A stretch of 64,000 nt of DNA from Cyclobacterium roseum (GTDB lineage Bacteria; Bacteroidota; Bacteroidia; Cytophagales; Cyclobacteriaceae), in NCBI RefSeq assembly GCF_010119225.1, contig NZ_WNKF01000017.1, positions 45,390 through 109,389 of the forward strand. Reading direction: 5' to 3'. This document shows, piece after piece, positions 1 through 8,711 of this stretch. Each line of letters begins with the position of its first letter. Position 1 is the first letter of the stretch. Under the pieces are notes generated by a model. It was not told the origin of the DNA, did no database searches, and saw only the letters and a program-made list of their open reading frames with translations. A program made the translations under genes and the position numbers.

Positions 1-204
1 ATTTTGCTGTATCAATACGTCCGCAATTTTTATGGAATAGGCCTGAATAGCAGCGGTGCTTTTATCTCCGTAGGGCAAATGCGCCGTATCTCCAAAATAA
101 ATAATTTGCTCATCGGGCAACCATTTTTTAACCTCTCTGGCCACCGTCAATCCGCCAATGCCACTGTCAAAAATCCCGATCGGGGCCTGTGCTTTTATTG
201 CCAT
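1..204 (-). CDS. murI: glutamate racemase, N-terminal part (cut by window edge)
   Basis: Glutamate racemase converts L-glutamate to D-glutamate for peptidoglycan in the cytoplasm. Only the first 68 residues are in the window; the rest lies beyond position 1. The visible part has the family signature [12 protein letters not shown] near residues 10-21, with the catalytic-site Asp-Ser pair, followed by [11 protein letters not shown] at about residues 36-46. These two motifs in this order are diagnostic of MurI. The ATG is at 204-202, directly before the conserved block, so the start is well supported. A -7 type element (TAGATTTG) lies 30 bases upstream on the same strand, and a stronger promoter/terminator unit lies further upstream. 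Confidence 0.93.
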   Translation of the reverse strand, partial: MAIKAQAPIGIFDSGIGGLTVAREVKKWLPDEQIIYFGDTAHLPYGDKSTAAIQAYSIKIADVLIQQN

Positions 205-292
205 AAACTCACCCTATAAATCAAAATTAAACCCAAATCTAAAACCAATACACCCAGTACCGCTCCCTTTCTGACTAAAAAAATAGGCTTTC

Positions 293-361
293 AGAAAATA
301 AATCCCCGGGTTCACGCACCCGGGGATCTGCAAGCGAAGAGGTTAAACTATTATTAAACTT
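293..361 (-). ncRNA. candidate short RNA or murI leader ending in a strong hairpin
   Basis: A transcript from the promoter at 393-365 would begin near 361 and run left. It meets a perfect 10-bp stem (arms 327-318 and 311-302, six-base loop) followed by TTTATTTTCT, which has the form of an intrinsic terminator. The product would be about 65-70 nt. No start codon is visible inside it. It could be an independent small RNA or a terminated leader (attenuator) of murI, whose ATG is about 100 bases downstream. I do not recognise it as a known RNA family. Confidence 0.4.
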
Positions 362-364
362 CCA

Positions 365-393
365 CAAATATACAAAAAAATGTTTAGCCACAA
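365..393 (-). promoter_or_regulatory. Bacteroidota-type promoter
   Basis: TTG at 393-391, an 18-base spacer, and TATATTTG at 372-365 on the minus strand match the pattern TTG-N17-23-TAnnTTTG known for Bacteroidota vegetative promoters. It is the best promoter match I found in the window. It drives the candidate short RNA or murI leader. Confidence 0.5.
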
Positions 394-516
394 TAGTCGT
401 CGAATATCACCACTATGGGTATTTTCTACCCAATTTCCCCTGCTTTTTGTTAAACATCAGTTGAAATTCGAAATGGCACAATTCCTGTATTCATCAGTAA
501 AAGAATAAAACCAACT

Positions 517-894
517 ATGAATAGGAAATTAACCAGATGGGTTAAATGGATGGCTTTTGCGGGATTAATCCTTAGTGGATTACTTTCCATAAAGGCCCAA
601 CTAAATGAGAATATTAAACGAAAAGGAGGCAACCAATACGTCATAAATGACGTAAACGATTCGATAAAGACAGACACGTCAAGCATTACAGTAGCTGACC
701 TTCCCGCCTCTATTAGGGATGTGATTAGAAATGACAGTCTTATAAATAATTTGCAGATTACAGCGGTCAAAAAAATTTCTAAGAAAGATAATAATTACTA
801 CGATGTTTGTTTCCTGGATAGTGATAATTTCAATATTCTGGTGATGTACAATAAAGATGGCGCCATAATCAACCAACTGCACGCATACGAATAA
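517..894 (+). CDS. small secreted protein, PepSY-like
   Basis: A 125-residue protein with an N-terminal signal peptide (hydrophobic residues about 11-25, probable cleavage after SIKA). The mature part is short. Its C-terminal half, from about residue 65 (LPASIRDVIRND) through a repeated-strand region (YYDVCF, FNILVMYN) to a closing KDGAII, resembles the PepSY-like/BLIP-fold periplasmic proteins common in Bacteroidota. Those are small exported proteins, often near two-component systems, and a regulator gene follows here. The family assignment is from pattern only. It is monocistronic, followed by a strong terminator. Confidence 0.65.
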   Translation: MNRKLTRWVKWMAFAGLILSGLLSIKAQLNENIKRKGGNQYVINDVNDSIKTDTSSITVADLPASIRDVIRNDSLINNLQITAVKKISKKDNNYYDVCFLDSDNFNILVMYNKDGAIINQLHAYE

Positions 895-915
895 CAGCTA
901 AGCCAACGTTTACCA

Positions 916-950
916 AAAAGCACTGATTGCAAAATCGGTGCTTTTATTTT
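916..950 (+). terminator. intrinsic terminator after the PepSY-like gene
   Basis: Thirteen-bp stem (arms 916-928 and 933-945, one G-U pair) with a GCAA tetraloop, followed by a T-rich tail. It separates the small secreted protein gene from the downstream response regulator. Confidence 0.85.
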
Positions 951-978
951 ATATTTAACGATATCTGTATGGAACTTT

Positions 979-2343
979 ATGGCAAAAATACTTCTGATAG
1001 AAGACGATCTGACCTATTCAAAAATCATTAAAAACTTTTTGGAAAAAAATGGGTATGAGATTACCAGCAGTACTAAAGTGACGGAAGGGCTGCAGTCATT
1101 GGAAAGAACCCATCCTGATCTGGTCATTACGGACTATAGATTGCCGGATGGAACCGGGATGGAGGTTTTGGATCAGGTCACACACTATTTCCCAACGATC
1201 CCCGTCATTCTAATTACCAATTATTCGGACATTCGAACTGCCGTAAAATCTATGAAAATGGGGGCGTTCGAATACATTACCAAACCCATTAATCCAGATG
1301 AACTACTACTTACGGTTAAGCAGGCTTTAAAAAAGGATCCTCGGAAACTAACCGTCACGCCAGAGAAAAAATCATCCCCTCCGCGATCGGAGTCAGTAGA
1401 TCTTTCCTATCAAATCGGCCAAAGTGCACAGGCACTACAGATTGAAAAGCACATAGAATTGGTCGCCCCTACCGATTTAAGCATCATTGTTTTAGGAGAG
1501 AGTGGAACGGGAAAAGAATATATTTCCAAAAGGATTCACCAAAAATCAAAACGAGCCCATGGGCCTTTCGTAGCGGTAGACTGTGGTGCTTTATCCAAGG
1601 AACTGGCTGGAAGTGAATTGTTTGGACACGTTAAGGGGGCCTTTACCGGGGCCATCGATCATAAAACAGGTCATTTTGAAAGTGCCAATGGAGGGACCAT
1701 TTTTCTGGATGAGATAGGAAACCTTAGCTACGAAATTCAAATTAAGCTTCTGCGTGCCTTCCAGGAGAGGCAAATAAGAAAAATAGGCGGAAATAAAGAT
1801 ATTTCCATCGATGTCCGAATCATTGCCGCCACAAACGAAGATTTACAGGAATTAGCTAAATCAGGGCAGTTTCGGGAGGATCTATTTCACCGACTAAACG
1901 AATTCAGCCTAAGAGCTCAACCCTTGCGAGAAAGAAAAGAAGACCTTCATTTTTTTGCCATGCTTTTTCTGGAAAAAAGCAATGACAGTCTTGAAAAAAA
2001 CGTAACCGGATTTAGCCCGGAGGTAGAGAACATATTCATGGAATACCACTGGCCAGGAAATCTCCGGGAACTTAAAAACATCATTCGAAGAGCCGTCTTA
2101 TTAACCGGCGAAGGATTGGTCCAGCCGGAAGTGATTCCATCGGAGTTATTAGAGAGCGAGGCCATTTCTGTCATGGACATTCATTCCGCCAGAGATTTGA
2201 AGTCATCTTTCGAAGAGCAGGAAAAATCATTAATCCTAAAAACCCTGGAGGAAACCAAATTCAACAAATCCAAAGCCGCAAAAGTGCTAAATATGGACCG
2301 GAAAACCTTGTATAACAAACTTGAAAAATACGGACTGGACTAG
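979..2343 (+). CDS. sigma-54-dependent response regulator, NtrC family
   Basis: A 454-residue three-domain transcription activator. Receiver domain at residues 1-120 has the acidic pocket E8-D9-D10 and phospho-acceptor D52 (ITDYRLPDG). AAA+ domain at about 145-375 has Walker A GESGTGKE at 173-180 and the sigma-54 contact loop GAFTGA at 220-225, followed by Walker B FLDEIGN. The C-terminal Fis-type helix-turn-helix is at about 415-450 (KSKAAKVLNMDRKTLYNKL). It should activate sigma-54 promoters when phosphorylated. It is tail-to-tail with the hybrid kinase on the other strand, their stop codons overlapping by four bases, so that kinase is the likely partner. Targets are not visible. Confidence 0.95.
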   Translation: MAKILLIEDDLTYSKIIKNFLEKNGYEITSSTKVTEGLQSLERTHPDLVITDYRLPDGTGMEVLDQVTHYFPTIPVILITNYSDIRTAVKSMKMGAFEYITKPINPDELLLTVKQALKKDPRKLTVTPEKKSSPPRSESVDLSYQIGQSAQALQIEKHIELVAPTDLSIIVLGESGTGKEYISKRIHQKSKRAHGPFVAVDCGALSKELAGSELFGHVKGAFTGAIDHKTGHFESANGGTIFLDEIGNLSYEIQIKLLRAFQERQIRKIGGNKDISIDVRIIAATNEDLQELAKSGQFREDLFHRLNEFSLRAQPLRERKEDLHFFAMLFLEKSNDSLEKNVTGFSPEVENIFMEYHWPGNLRELKNIIRRAVLLTGEGLVQPEVIPSELLESEAISVMDIHSARDLKSSFEEQEKSLILKTLEETKFNKSKAAKVLNMDRKTLYNKLEKYGLD

Positions 2344-4886
2344 TCGGCCAGTGCATACCCAAATCGCTCCGCCAGGTCTTCGAGTAGTGGACTTATTTTT
2401 TCTGTCAGGTCCCATACTAATTCCCGAATCCCATCTGTTTCTCCCATTTTTAGCTTCGACTCAATCGTTTTTGCTATCCTCCTTTCTTTAAACTTTAGCT
2501 GACCAAGCCGACTAGAAAGTTGATGGGCAATCGCCTGAATTTTCTGATAGTCTTTCTCATCCGATGCCTTGTTAATCCGAATGAGGTCTAATCCCGTTTG
2601 CGTGTAAAAACCTTCCAAAATATCTTTAAACAACTCCTCGTCTCCCATGCAAAACTTTTTAATTTCAGAAAGATCGTAACCACTGGTAGTTCCATTTAAC
2701 CCTGCTGCAGGAGTTTTAGGGGAATTAACCGAGGGTAATGAGGCTTTTCGGGCAGCAGGTCTGAGGCTGGCCGTAATTTTACCGATCAACTCTGCCTCTG
2801 TAAATGGTTTGAGAATGATTTGATCAAACCCTTCCTTAAGTAAGTCTTCTTTTTCTTTGGCAAATACATTTGCAGTTATGGCTAATATCGGTATTTGCCG
2901 GTATTTTTCACGACGTTTAAGGCTGGCCAAAACCTGATAACCATCTATTTCAGGCATTTGTATATCTACCAATGCCAGGTCAAAATCTTCTTCTTTGAAA
3001 TTCTTCTCGAATTCGATCCCTCCCAGAAAAGAAGTCACCTCGGCCCCTAATCCCTTTAACAACAATCCCGCTAATTGGAGCCCCAATGGATCGTCGTCTA
3101 CCAGGAGTACCCGAAGTCCTTCCATTCGCTCCATCTGGATCGTCGGAACCACTGTGTCTTCTTTTTTATCCAATAGTGTGGTGGGTAGAAAAACGATAAA
3201 ATGACTTCCCACATCCGGTTCACTGATAACCTTTATCTTTCCTTCTTGCAAATCTACCAGTTTTTTGGCGATGGCCAGCCCCAGACCGGTACCCCCGTAT
3301 TTTCTCGAAATACTTCCGTCTCCCTGGTTAAATTCTCTGAACAGGTTTTGTTGAAACTCAGGGGACATTCCCAGGCCGGTATCCTTCACCTCCACTACCA
3401 GATTTCCTTTTTTATCACAAGAAACCCGCACCTGCACCTTCCCTTTCTCAGTGAATTTTACGGCATTTGATAAGAGGTTAGTCATGACCTGGTTGAGTCG
3501 TAGCTCATCACCCAGAAAAAACTTTCCTTTTGGTAGTAAAACGGAAAAATCGAGCGAAAGGCCCTTATCAAGGGCTTTTTGACGGAAAAAGGAATGCAGA
3601 TTTTTAAAAAAAGGTAAGGGATCAATGATTCCTTTTTCAATTTTTATCTTACCAGCTTCAAGTTTGGAAAAATCCAAAATATCATTGACGATCCCTAAAA
3701 GGGTGCCCGAGGCAAAATGAATCATTTTAGCATATTCCTGCTGCTCTTGATTCAACGAGGTTTTTGACAGTGCCTCATGATACCCCTGAATAACATGCAA
3801 TGGATTTCGTATTTCATGACTCATCCTGGCCAGAAAATCTTGCTTGGTTCTAGCCAGATTATCCGACCTCTTTTTGGCTTCCGTCAACTTTTCCTGATAG
3901 GTCTCCGATTTCTTAATTTCACGGACAATGCTAAAAATAAAACCGGAAGAGCCAATCACGCCTACCACAATAAGGACCCCTAAAAGAAAGGAAAAGTTGT
4001 AAGTAAGCGCATAGGCAGATTCATTCTCTGCCTTGGATTTTAGGAGCGCCTCATTTTGCAATGAAGTTACGATAGCCTGAATATTGATGATGAGTGCCCG
4101 GTTTTTTTCATTGAGCTCCTGTTCCAACTCTCTTAATCTGGATCTCAGGAATTGTTCTTCATTGTTGATATCGAGCACCATTTGGCGCACCGTGTAAATA
4201 ATGGAATCGGAGCCGAAAAGAGGTTGAGCGTTTTCGGGATTTACCCTGTTCAAATTCAATCGCAGCATGGCCAATATCTTTTCCATGTCTTGTCTGCCAC
4301 CCGCTGCCAATGACTCACTAGAGGTCCCTTCTCTTTCTGTGCTATCTGATTTCTTTTCCCCCGCAGGCGTATTCAACCTCGAACCTGGATTAATACCAAT
4401 CCTGATTTTTCCAAGGCTCTGCAGTCTGCTCAACTCTTCTTTTCTTTTTATCTTTCTTTCAATGTTATTCAGGGCTTCTTTACTGAAATTCCTGTTGTAT
4501 AGGTTGTTTTTCACATCCTCCAGGCCTTTGTAAACCACCATGAGCTCGTTCACGCTGTAATCGATACGCTTTACCTGATTCATCTCGGCAGAGTCCGCCA
4601 CCATGGCTTCCAAATTTGTGATTTCCTGCTGAATTTGACGGTAGTAATTAACATTATCACTGGAATCTTCCTCAGAAATAACACTTCTCGATTTATCCAA
4701 TTGATAAATATCTGCTAATAATTTATTTAAGTTGCGTAGTTTCTGATTGGGCTCGGAAAGCGATTCTACTGATTCAAGTAACTGGTCAACGCTATAAATG
4801 GTAATCACCCCGGCTCCCACTATCAGGCAAGAAACCAGAAAAAAACCGGAAATAACTTTAATTCTTGTGTTAAATCTCATAGACAT
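2340..4886 (-). CDS. hybrid sensor histidine kinase with receiver and HPt domains
   Basis: An 848-residue membrane sensor. A transmembrane segment near residues 8-30 and a second at about 293-318 flank a roughly 260-residue, charged, helix-rich sensor region without a recognised fold. The HisKA phospho-acceptor is H357 (MSHEIRNP), followed by an ATPase domain with an N box (NLLSNAVKF), G1 (DTGLGMS) and G2 (GGTGLGLAIAKKL). A receiver domain follows with D641 (LALVDIQMP), then a C-terminal HPt domain with H788 (IAHQLSS). This is a complete BarA/ArcB-type phosphorelay chain in one protein; the final phosphate is probably passed to the convergent NtrC-type regulator. The start at 4886 (MSMRF) could equally be the ATG two codons later. 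The stop lies inside the regulator's stop region. Confidence 0.94.
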   Translation of the reverse strand: MSMRFNTRIKVISGFFLVSCLIVGAGVITIYSVDQLLESVESLSEPNQKLRNLNKLLADIYQLDKSRSVISEEDSSDNVNYYRQIQQEITNLEAMVADSAEMNQVKRIDYSVNELMVVYKGLEDVKNNLYNRNFSKEALNNIERKIKRKEELSRLQSLGKIRIGINPGSRLNTPAGEKKSDSTEREGTSSESLAAGGRQDMEKILAMLRLNLNRVNPENAQPLFGSDSIIYTVRQMVLDINNEEQFLRSRLRELEQELNEKNRALIINIQAIVTSLQNEALLKSKAENESAYALTYNFSFLLGVLIVVGVIGSSGFIFSIVREIKKSETYQEKLTEAKKRSDNLARTKQDFLARMSHEIRNPLHVIQGYHEALSKTSLNQEQQEYAKMIHFASGTLLGIVNDILDFSKLEAGKIKIEKGIIDPLPFFKNLHSFFRQKALDKGLSLDFSVLLPKGKFFLGDELRLNQVMTNLLSNAVKFTEKGKVQVRVSCDKKGNLVVEVKDTGLGMSPEFQQNLFREFNQGDGSISRKYGGTGLGLAIAKKLVDLQEGKIKVISEPDVGSHFIVFLPTTLLDKKEDTVVPTIQMERMEGLRVLLVDDDPLGLQLAGLLLKGLGAEVTSFLGGIEFEKNFKEEDFDLALVDIQMPEIDGYQVLASLKRREKYRQIPILAITANVFAKEKEDLLKEGFDQIILKPFTEAELIGKITASLRPAARKASLPSVNSPKTPAAGLNGTTSGYDLSEIKKFCMGDEELFKDILEGFYTQTGLDLIRINKASDEKDYQKIQAIAHQLSSRLGQLKFKERRIAKTIESKLKMGETDGIRELVWDLTEKISPLLEDLAERFGYALAD

Positions 4887-5026
4887 GGCTATTTAAACGA
4901 AGTACTGCTGACCTTTGTCGTACAGAAGGGCTTAAATGTAACCATAAAATGCGGATTTTTGTATTTAACAGCTTGAAAATGAAGTGGGTTTTGTACGCGC
5001 GCTCCATTTTTACGCTTACGGTTTCA

Positions 5027-5686
5027 TTAGGGGGAAATCAGGTTTTCCGATGGCACTTCCTCTGTGGCGGATTGCTGCGTAATGGACTCAAATACATGGT
5101 AAATGGCATAATACGTTACCGGCACCGTCACCACCAATCCTATGCCAAAAAGAAATGCCCCGGCAATATTGCCAATTGCCAGTATCAATCCAAAAACGAA
5201 AAAATTCATCCATTGCTTGTGAATTATTTTCCTGCTGTATTCAAGCGAATTCCAGAAATCCAATCCGGCAAAAATACTGATCAGTACCCCAAACATGTAG
5301 GCCACCATCAGGTAAACTCCAGGTACCAATAGCGCAAATAGGCCCAACACCGTTAAAAACTGACCAACAATCCAAACCAATATGACAGGAATATAATACC
5401 CAAAGCCTTTAAAAAAATCCGGGTAACTCACTGTTTCATTCAAACTAACCTTATTGGCTACCAGGTAAAACCCAGCAAAAAGAGGTCCTGCCAAAAATAA
5501 CGAGAAAACGAACAAAAAATCCCTGGCATAAACCATGAAAAAAAATTGGATGGATAAAATTAGCAGGGTGAATAAAATGGAATACACTTTTACTTTCTTA
5601 AAAGTTTCCCAGCCCTGAATGAAAGCCTCCTTTATGTCAAATGTATAGGGCTTCGCAATAATTGATTCCAGGTGGTTTTTGTCCAT
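5027..5686 (-). CDS. multi-pass membrane protein, function unknown
   Basis: A 219-residue integral membrane protein with hydrophobic segments at about 35-52, 57-77, 98-140 and 160-198. The N-terminal helix (FDIKEAFIQGWETFKK) followed by alternating hydrophobic blocks recalls the DUF975 / glycerophosphodiesterase-membrane-domain group of small bacterial membrane proteins. No catalytic motif is visible. It starts 39 bases after the end of the cystathionine beta-synthase-like gene on the same strand, so the two are probably cotranscribed. No function can be inferred from this. Confidence 0.75.
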   Translation of the reverse strand: MDKNHLESIIAKPYTFDIKEAFIQGWETFKKVKVYSILFTLLILSIQFFFMVYARDFLFVFSLFLAGPLFAGFYLVANKVSLNETVSYPDFFKGFGYYIPVILVWIVGQFLTVLGLFALLVPGVYLMVAYMFGVLISIFAGLDFWNSLEYSRKIIHKQWMNFFVFGLILAIGNIAGAFLFGIGLVVTVPVTYYAIYHVFESITQQSATEEVPSENLISP

Positions 5687-5725
5687 TTTTTTATGCTAAT
5701 TTGGTTTTTTATGTAATGCGTAATG

Positions 5726-7093
5726 CTATCGGGTAATTGCTTCCAGTATGTCATGCTTTGTGATGATATGGACCCGGTGGGCTTCGTCCCTCACCAACAC
5801 AGCCTTTTCTTTTTCTACCATGGACGAAAGCACGTCCAGGGTGCTGTCCAAGGCCACAAAATGCATGGAGTCTTCCATCACTTTTTCTACCGAGGCATCC
5901 TTGATCTCCGGATTTTCAATAATTTTAAGCAGCAACTTATTATCGGTCAGGCTTCCTATTACCTGCCCGTCCTCCATCACCGGAATCTGAGAAACGCTTT
6001 TTTCATTCATAAGGGCAATCGCATCCCTGATTTTATCTTCTTTGCGGACTACTACCAGCTGATAGGCCTCGTTTCTGCCCGCCACGATATCTCTGGCAGT
6101 GCCATAGGCTTTATCCTCCAAAAATCCATGATTCCTCATCCAATCATCATTGTATACTTTCCCTAAATACCGCGTGCCGTGATCGGGGAGTAACACGACC
6201 ATCACATCTCCTTTTTTCAGATTTTCCCGAGCATATTCCAATGCACCATGAACAGCAGAACCGCAGGACCAGCCCACAAAAAGCCCCTCTTCCCTGGAAA
6301 GCCTGCGGGTCATGACGGCCGCATCCTTATCCGTGACTTTGATAAAATGATCGATAACCGAAAAATCAACGTTTTTGGGCAAGATATCTTCACCTATCCC
6401 TTCCGTCATATATGGGTAAACTTCATTTTCGTCAAACTCTCCCGTCTCTTTGTATTTCTTAAATACCGAACCATAGGTATCAATTCCGATGGAAACCATT
6501 TCCTTATTTTGCTCCTTCAGGAATTTGGAAGAACCTGACATGGAACCACCCGTCCCTACGCCAGCAGCGAAATGGGTGATCTTACCTTCCGTATCCTTCC
6601 AGATTTCCGGACCGGTGGTTTCGTAGTGGGCCTTCCAGTTGGAAAGATTATCGTACTGGTTGGGGTAAAAGGAGTTGGGAATGTCCTCATTTAGCTTCCT
6701 GGCGACGGCATAATAGGATCTTGGGTCATCCGGAGCCACATTGGTCGGGCAAACAATCACCTCTGCACCTACAGCTCTCAAAATATCAATTTTTTCCTTG
6801 GATTGTTTATCAGCCATGGTGAATATGCATTTGTAGCCTTTGGCGATGCCTGCCAGGGCCAATCCCATCCCGGTATTTCCGCTGGTTCCTTCAATAATGG
6901 TCCCCCCGGGCTTCAGAATGCCCTCTTTCTCAGCATCCTCCACCATTTTTATTGCCATCCGGTCTTTCATTGAGTTCCCGGGATTGAAATATTCCACCTT
7001 CACCAATATCTCCCCTGCTATTCCCTTGTTAATCTTATTCAAACGGATCAAGGGGGTATTCCCAATAGTATCTATGATCGAATTATAAATCAT
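5726..7093 (-). CDS. cystathionine beta-synthase-like PLP enzyme with CBS domains
   Basis: A 455-residue cytoplasmic enzyme of fold-type II PLP family. Residues 1 to about 320 form the catalytic domain: PLP lysine K43 (NPGNSMKDR), substrate loop GTSGNTGMG at about 69-77 and phosphate-binding loop GVGTGGSMSG at about 178-187. Residues about 335-455 hold two CBS regulatory domains (QLVVVRKEDKIRDAIALM and SMHFVALDSTLDVLSSM). The architecture matches cystathionine beta-synthase, which condenses serine or O-acetylserine with homocysteine; a cysteine-synthase activity is also possible. CBS domains often bind adenosyl ligands, here unproven. The ATG at 7093 is directly before the conserved N-terminus. 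Confidence 0.9.
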   Translation of the reverse strand: MIYNSIIDTIGNTPLIRLNKINKGIAGEILVKVEYFNPGNSMKDRMAIKMVEDAEKEGILKPGGTIIEGTSGNTGMGLALAGIAKGYKCIFTMADKQSKEKIDILRAVGAEVIVCPTNVAPDDPRSYYAVARKLNEDIPNSFYPNQYDNLSNWKAHYETTGPEIWKDTEGKITHFAAGVGTGGSMSGSSKFLKEQNKEMVSIGIDTYGSVFKKYKETGEFDENEVYPYMTEGIGEDILPKNVDFSVIDHFIKVTDKDAAVMTRRLSREEGLFVGWSCGSAVHGALEYARENLKKGDVMVVLLPDHGTRYLGKVYNDDWMRNHGFLEDKAYGTARDIVAGRNEAYQLVVVRKEDKIRDAIALMNEKSVSQIPVMEDGQVIGSLTDNKLLLKIIENPEIKDASVEKVMEDSMHFVALDSTLDVLSSMVEKEKAVLVRDEAHRVHIITKHDILEAITR

Positions 7094-7184
7094 GCACTTG
7101 TATTTTTTTAAAGCAATTTAATAAAAAAGAGCCAGCCTTATAGACTCAATGGTAATAAATAGGGATCGTATTTGATGAAACCGG

Positions 7185-8108
7185 CTACTTCAGTCCGGCC
7201 AAAAGATACAAAACCGCCATTCTTATCGCTACACCGTTTTCTACCTGCTGTAGGATAATGGAATGGTCCGAATCGGCTACATCGGAATTCAGCTCCACTC
7301 CTCTATTGATTGGGCCGGGATGCATAATGACGATTTCTTTATCAAGGCGATTCAGGAGTTTCTTGTTCACTCCATAGTATAGTGAATATTCTCTTAACGA
7401 AGGAAAATATTTTATTTGTTGTCTTTCTAACTGAATTCTTAACACATTGGCTACGTCACACCACTGAAGTGCTTTAAACACTTCCTGCTCCACCTGAACG
7501 CCAAGATCCCGGATGTATTTCGGTAGCAGGGTAGCAGGTCCGCAAACCATCACCTCTGCTCCTAGTTTTTGCAGGCAGAAAATATTGGACAAAGCCACTC
7601 TGGAATGAAGAATATCTCCGATAATGGCGACTTTTTTTCCTGCCACCTCGCCTAATTTCTCCCGAATAGAAAAGGCATCCAACAAAGCCTGGGTGGGGTG
7701 CTCATGGGTGCCGTCCCCGGCATTTACGATATTTGCCCGGATATGCCTGGACAGGAAATGGGGTGCCCCGGGACTGGAATGCCGCATGACCACCATGTCC
7801 ACTTTCATAGCCAGAATATTATTTACCGTATCGATAAGTGTTTCTCCCTTTTTCACCGAACTACTCCCGGAAGCAAAATTGACCACATCGGCAGAAAGCC
7901 TTTTTTCGGCTAGTTCGAATGACAGTTTGGTACGGGTAGAATTTTCAAAAAAAACATTGGCGATGGTGATGTCCCGAAGCGAGGGTACTTTTTTAATAGG
8001 CCGGTTCAGCACCTCTTTAAAACTATCTGCTGTTTCAAAAATCAACTGAATATCCTCCTGGTTGAGATTTTTTATCCCTAGTAAATGTCTGGTGCTGAGC
8101 TGCTGCAT
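7185..8108 (-). CDS. pyrB: aspartate carbamoyltransferase catalytic subunit
   Basis: A 307-residue enzyme that joins carbamoyl phosphate and aspartate, the committed step of pyrimidine synthesis. The carbamoyl-phosphate loop is present as FENSTRTKLSFE, with HEHPTQALLDAF in the centre and MHPGPINRGVEL near the C-terminus. The start is placed at 8108 (MQQLSTRHLLG) rather than an upstream in-frame ATG at 8180, because that upstream stretch lies in pyrR coding sequence and homologues begin near this point. It starts four bases after the pyrR stop, so the two form an operon. No pyrI regulatory-chain gene is adjacent. Confidence 0.96.
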   Translation of the reverse strand: MQQLSTRHLLGIKNLNQEDIQLIFETADSFKEVLNRPIKKVPSLRDITIANVFFENSTRTKLSFELAEKRLSADVVNFASGSSSVKKGETLIDTVNNILAMKVDMVVMRHSSPGAPHFLSRHIRANIVNAGDGTHEHPTQALLDAFSIREKLGEVAGKKVAIIGDILHSRVALSNIFCLQKLGAEVMVCGPATLLPKYIRDLGVQVEQEVFKALQWCDVANVLRIQLERQQIKYFPSLREYSLYYGVNKKLLNRLDKEIVIMHPGPINRGVELNSDVADSDHSIILQQVENGVAIRMAVLYLLAGLK

Positions 8109-8112
8109 AGGG

Positions 8113-8661
8113 CTATTTTTGTTCCTTTTCAGTGATCCAAATGGCATCTTCAGGATATCCTTGAGACTGCCACTCCACACTCACATACTGACTTTCAAGT
8201 GTATTGACCTGACGGCCAAAATAATCGGGCTTGATGGGGAAATCACGGGTATATTTCCGATCAATCAAAACCATTAACTCTACCTTCTGGGGGCGCCCAA
8301 AGGCAATCATGGCATCCATGGCCGCCCGGACGGATCTTCCTTTGTAGAGTACATCGTCTACCAAAATCACTTTCATATTTTCTATTAAAAAATCGATCTT
8401 AGTCTCGTTTGCTTTAAGTGGAAGATCCCTTCTTCTGAAATCGTCCCGGTGAAAAGTGGCATCCAGGTAGCCATATCTCAGCGAAACCTGTTGGATTTCC
8501 TGCATGCGCTGGATGATTCTGTCCAGCACCAATGCCCCCCTGGGCTGGAGCCCCAGAAGCACCGTATTTTCAAAGTCATCATGGTTTTCTATCAATTGAT
8601 GACAAAACCTACTGATGGTAATGGATAGCTGGGTTTGGTCAAGAACAAGTCTTTTTTGCAT
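8113..8661 (-). CDS. pyrR: PyrR, pyrimidine regulator / uracil phosphoribosyltransferase
   Basis: A 182-residue type I phosphoribosyltransferase. The PRPP-binding motif VILVDDVLYKGRSVRAA near residues 97-113 is the PyrR form of the loop, and LGLQPRGALV and LMVLIDRK flank it. In Firmicutes PyrR binds pyr mRNA to control attenuation and also has UPRTase activity. Here a -7 element lies only 16 bases upstream of the ATG, so there is no room for an mRNA leader; an enzymatic or other role is more likely (inference). The ATG at 8661 is chosen over an in-frame one at 8679, which overlaps that -7 element. Cotranscribed with pyrB. Confidence 0.94.
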   Translation of the reverse strand: MQKRLVLDQTQLSITISRFCHQLIENHDDFENTVLLGLQPRGALVLDRIIQRMQEIQQVSLRYGYLDATFHRDDFRRRDLPLKANETKIDFLIENMKVILVDDVLYKGRSVRAAMDAMIAFGRPQKVELMVLIDRKYTRDFPIKPDYFGRQVNTLESQYVSVEWQSQGYPEDAIWITEKEQK

Positions 8662-8676
8662 GATTGAAATTTGGAG

Positions 8677-8684
8677 CAAATATA
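8677..8684 (-). promoter_or_regulatory. -7 promoter element for pyrR-pyrB
   Basis: TATATTTG followed by C on the minus strand is a full match to TAnnTTTG. Transcription would begin about 5-10 bases before the pyrR ATG. No good -33 TTG is seen at the expected spacing. Confidence 0.45.
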
Positions 8685-8711
8685 GGAATTATTTGCATGA
8701 GCCGCCCCGGC

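Larger units (their letters stand above)
205..516. other. 312-base intergenic region between murI and a secreted protein gene
   Basis: No protein-coding gene is visible. On the minus strand it holds TTG (393-391), an 18-base spacer and TATATTTG (372-365), a full match to the Bacteroidota promoter pattern. About 30 bases downstream is a perfect 10-bp GC-rich hairpin. A second -7-like element, TAGATTTG (241-234), sits closer to murI. The right part, about 400-516, is plain AT-rich sequence. Confidence 0.6.

Noticed and set aside
4..219. A 71-residue plus-strand reading frame at the left edge
   Set aside because: It lies antisense to the conserved murI N-terminus, whose motifs are clear on the minus strand.
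4949..5332. A 127-residue plus-strand frame
   Set aside because: It overlaps the end of the multi-pass membrane protein gene in antisense and shows no protein-like pattern of its own.
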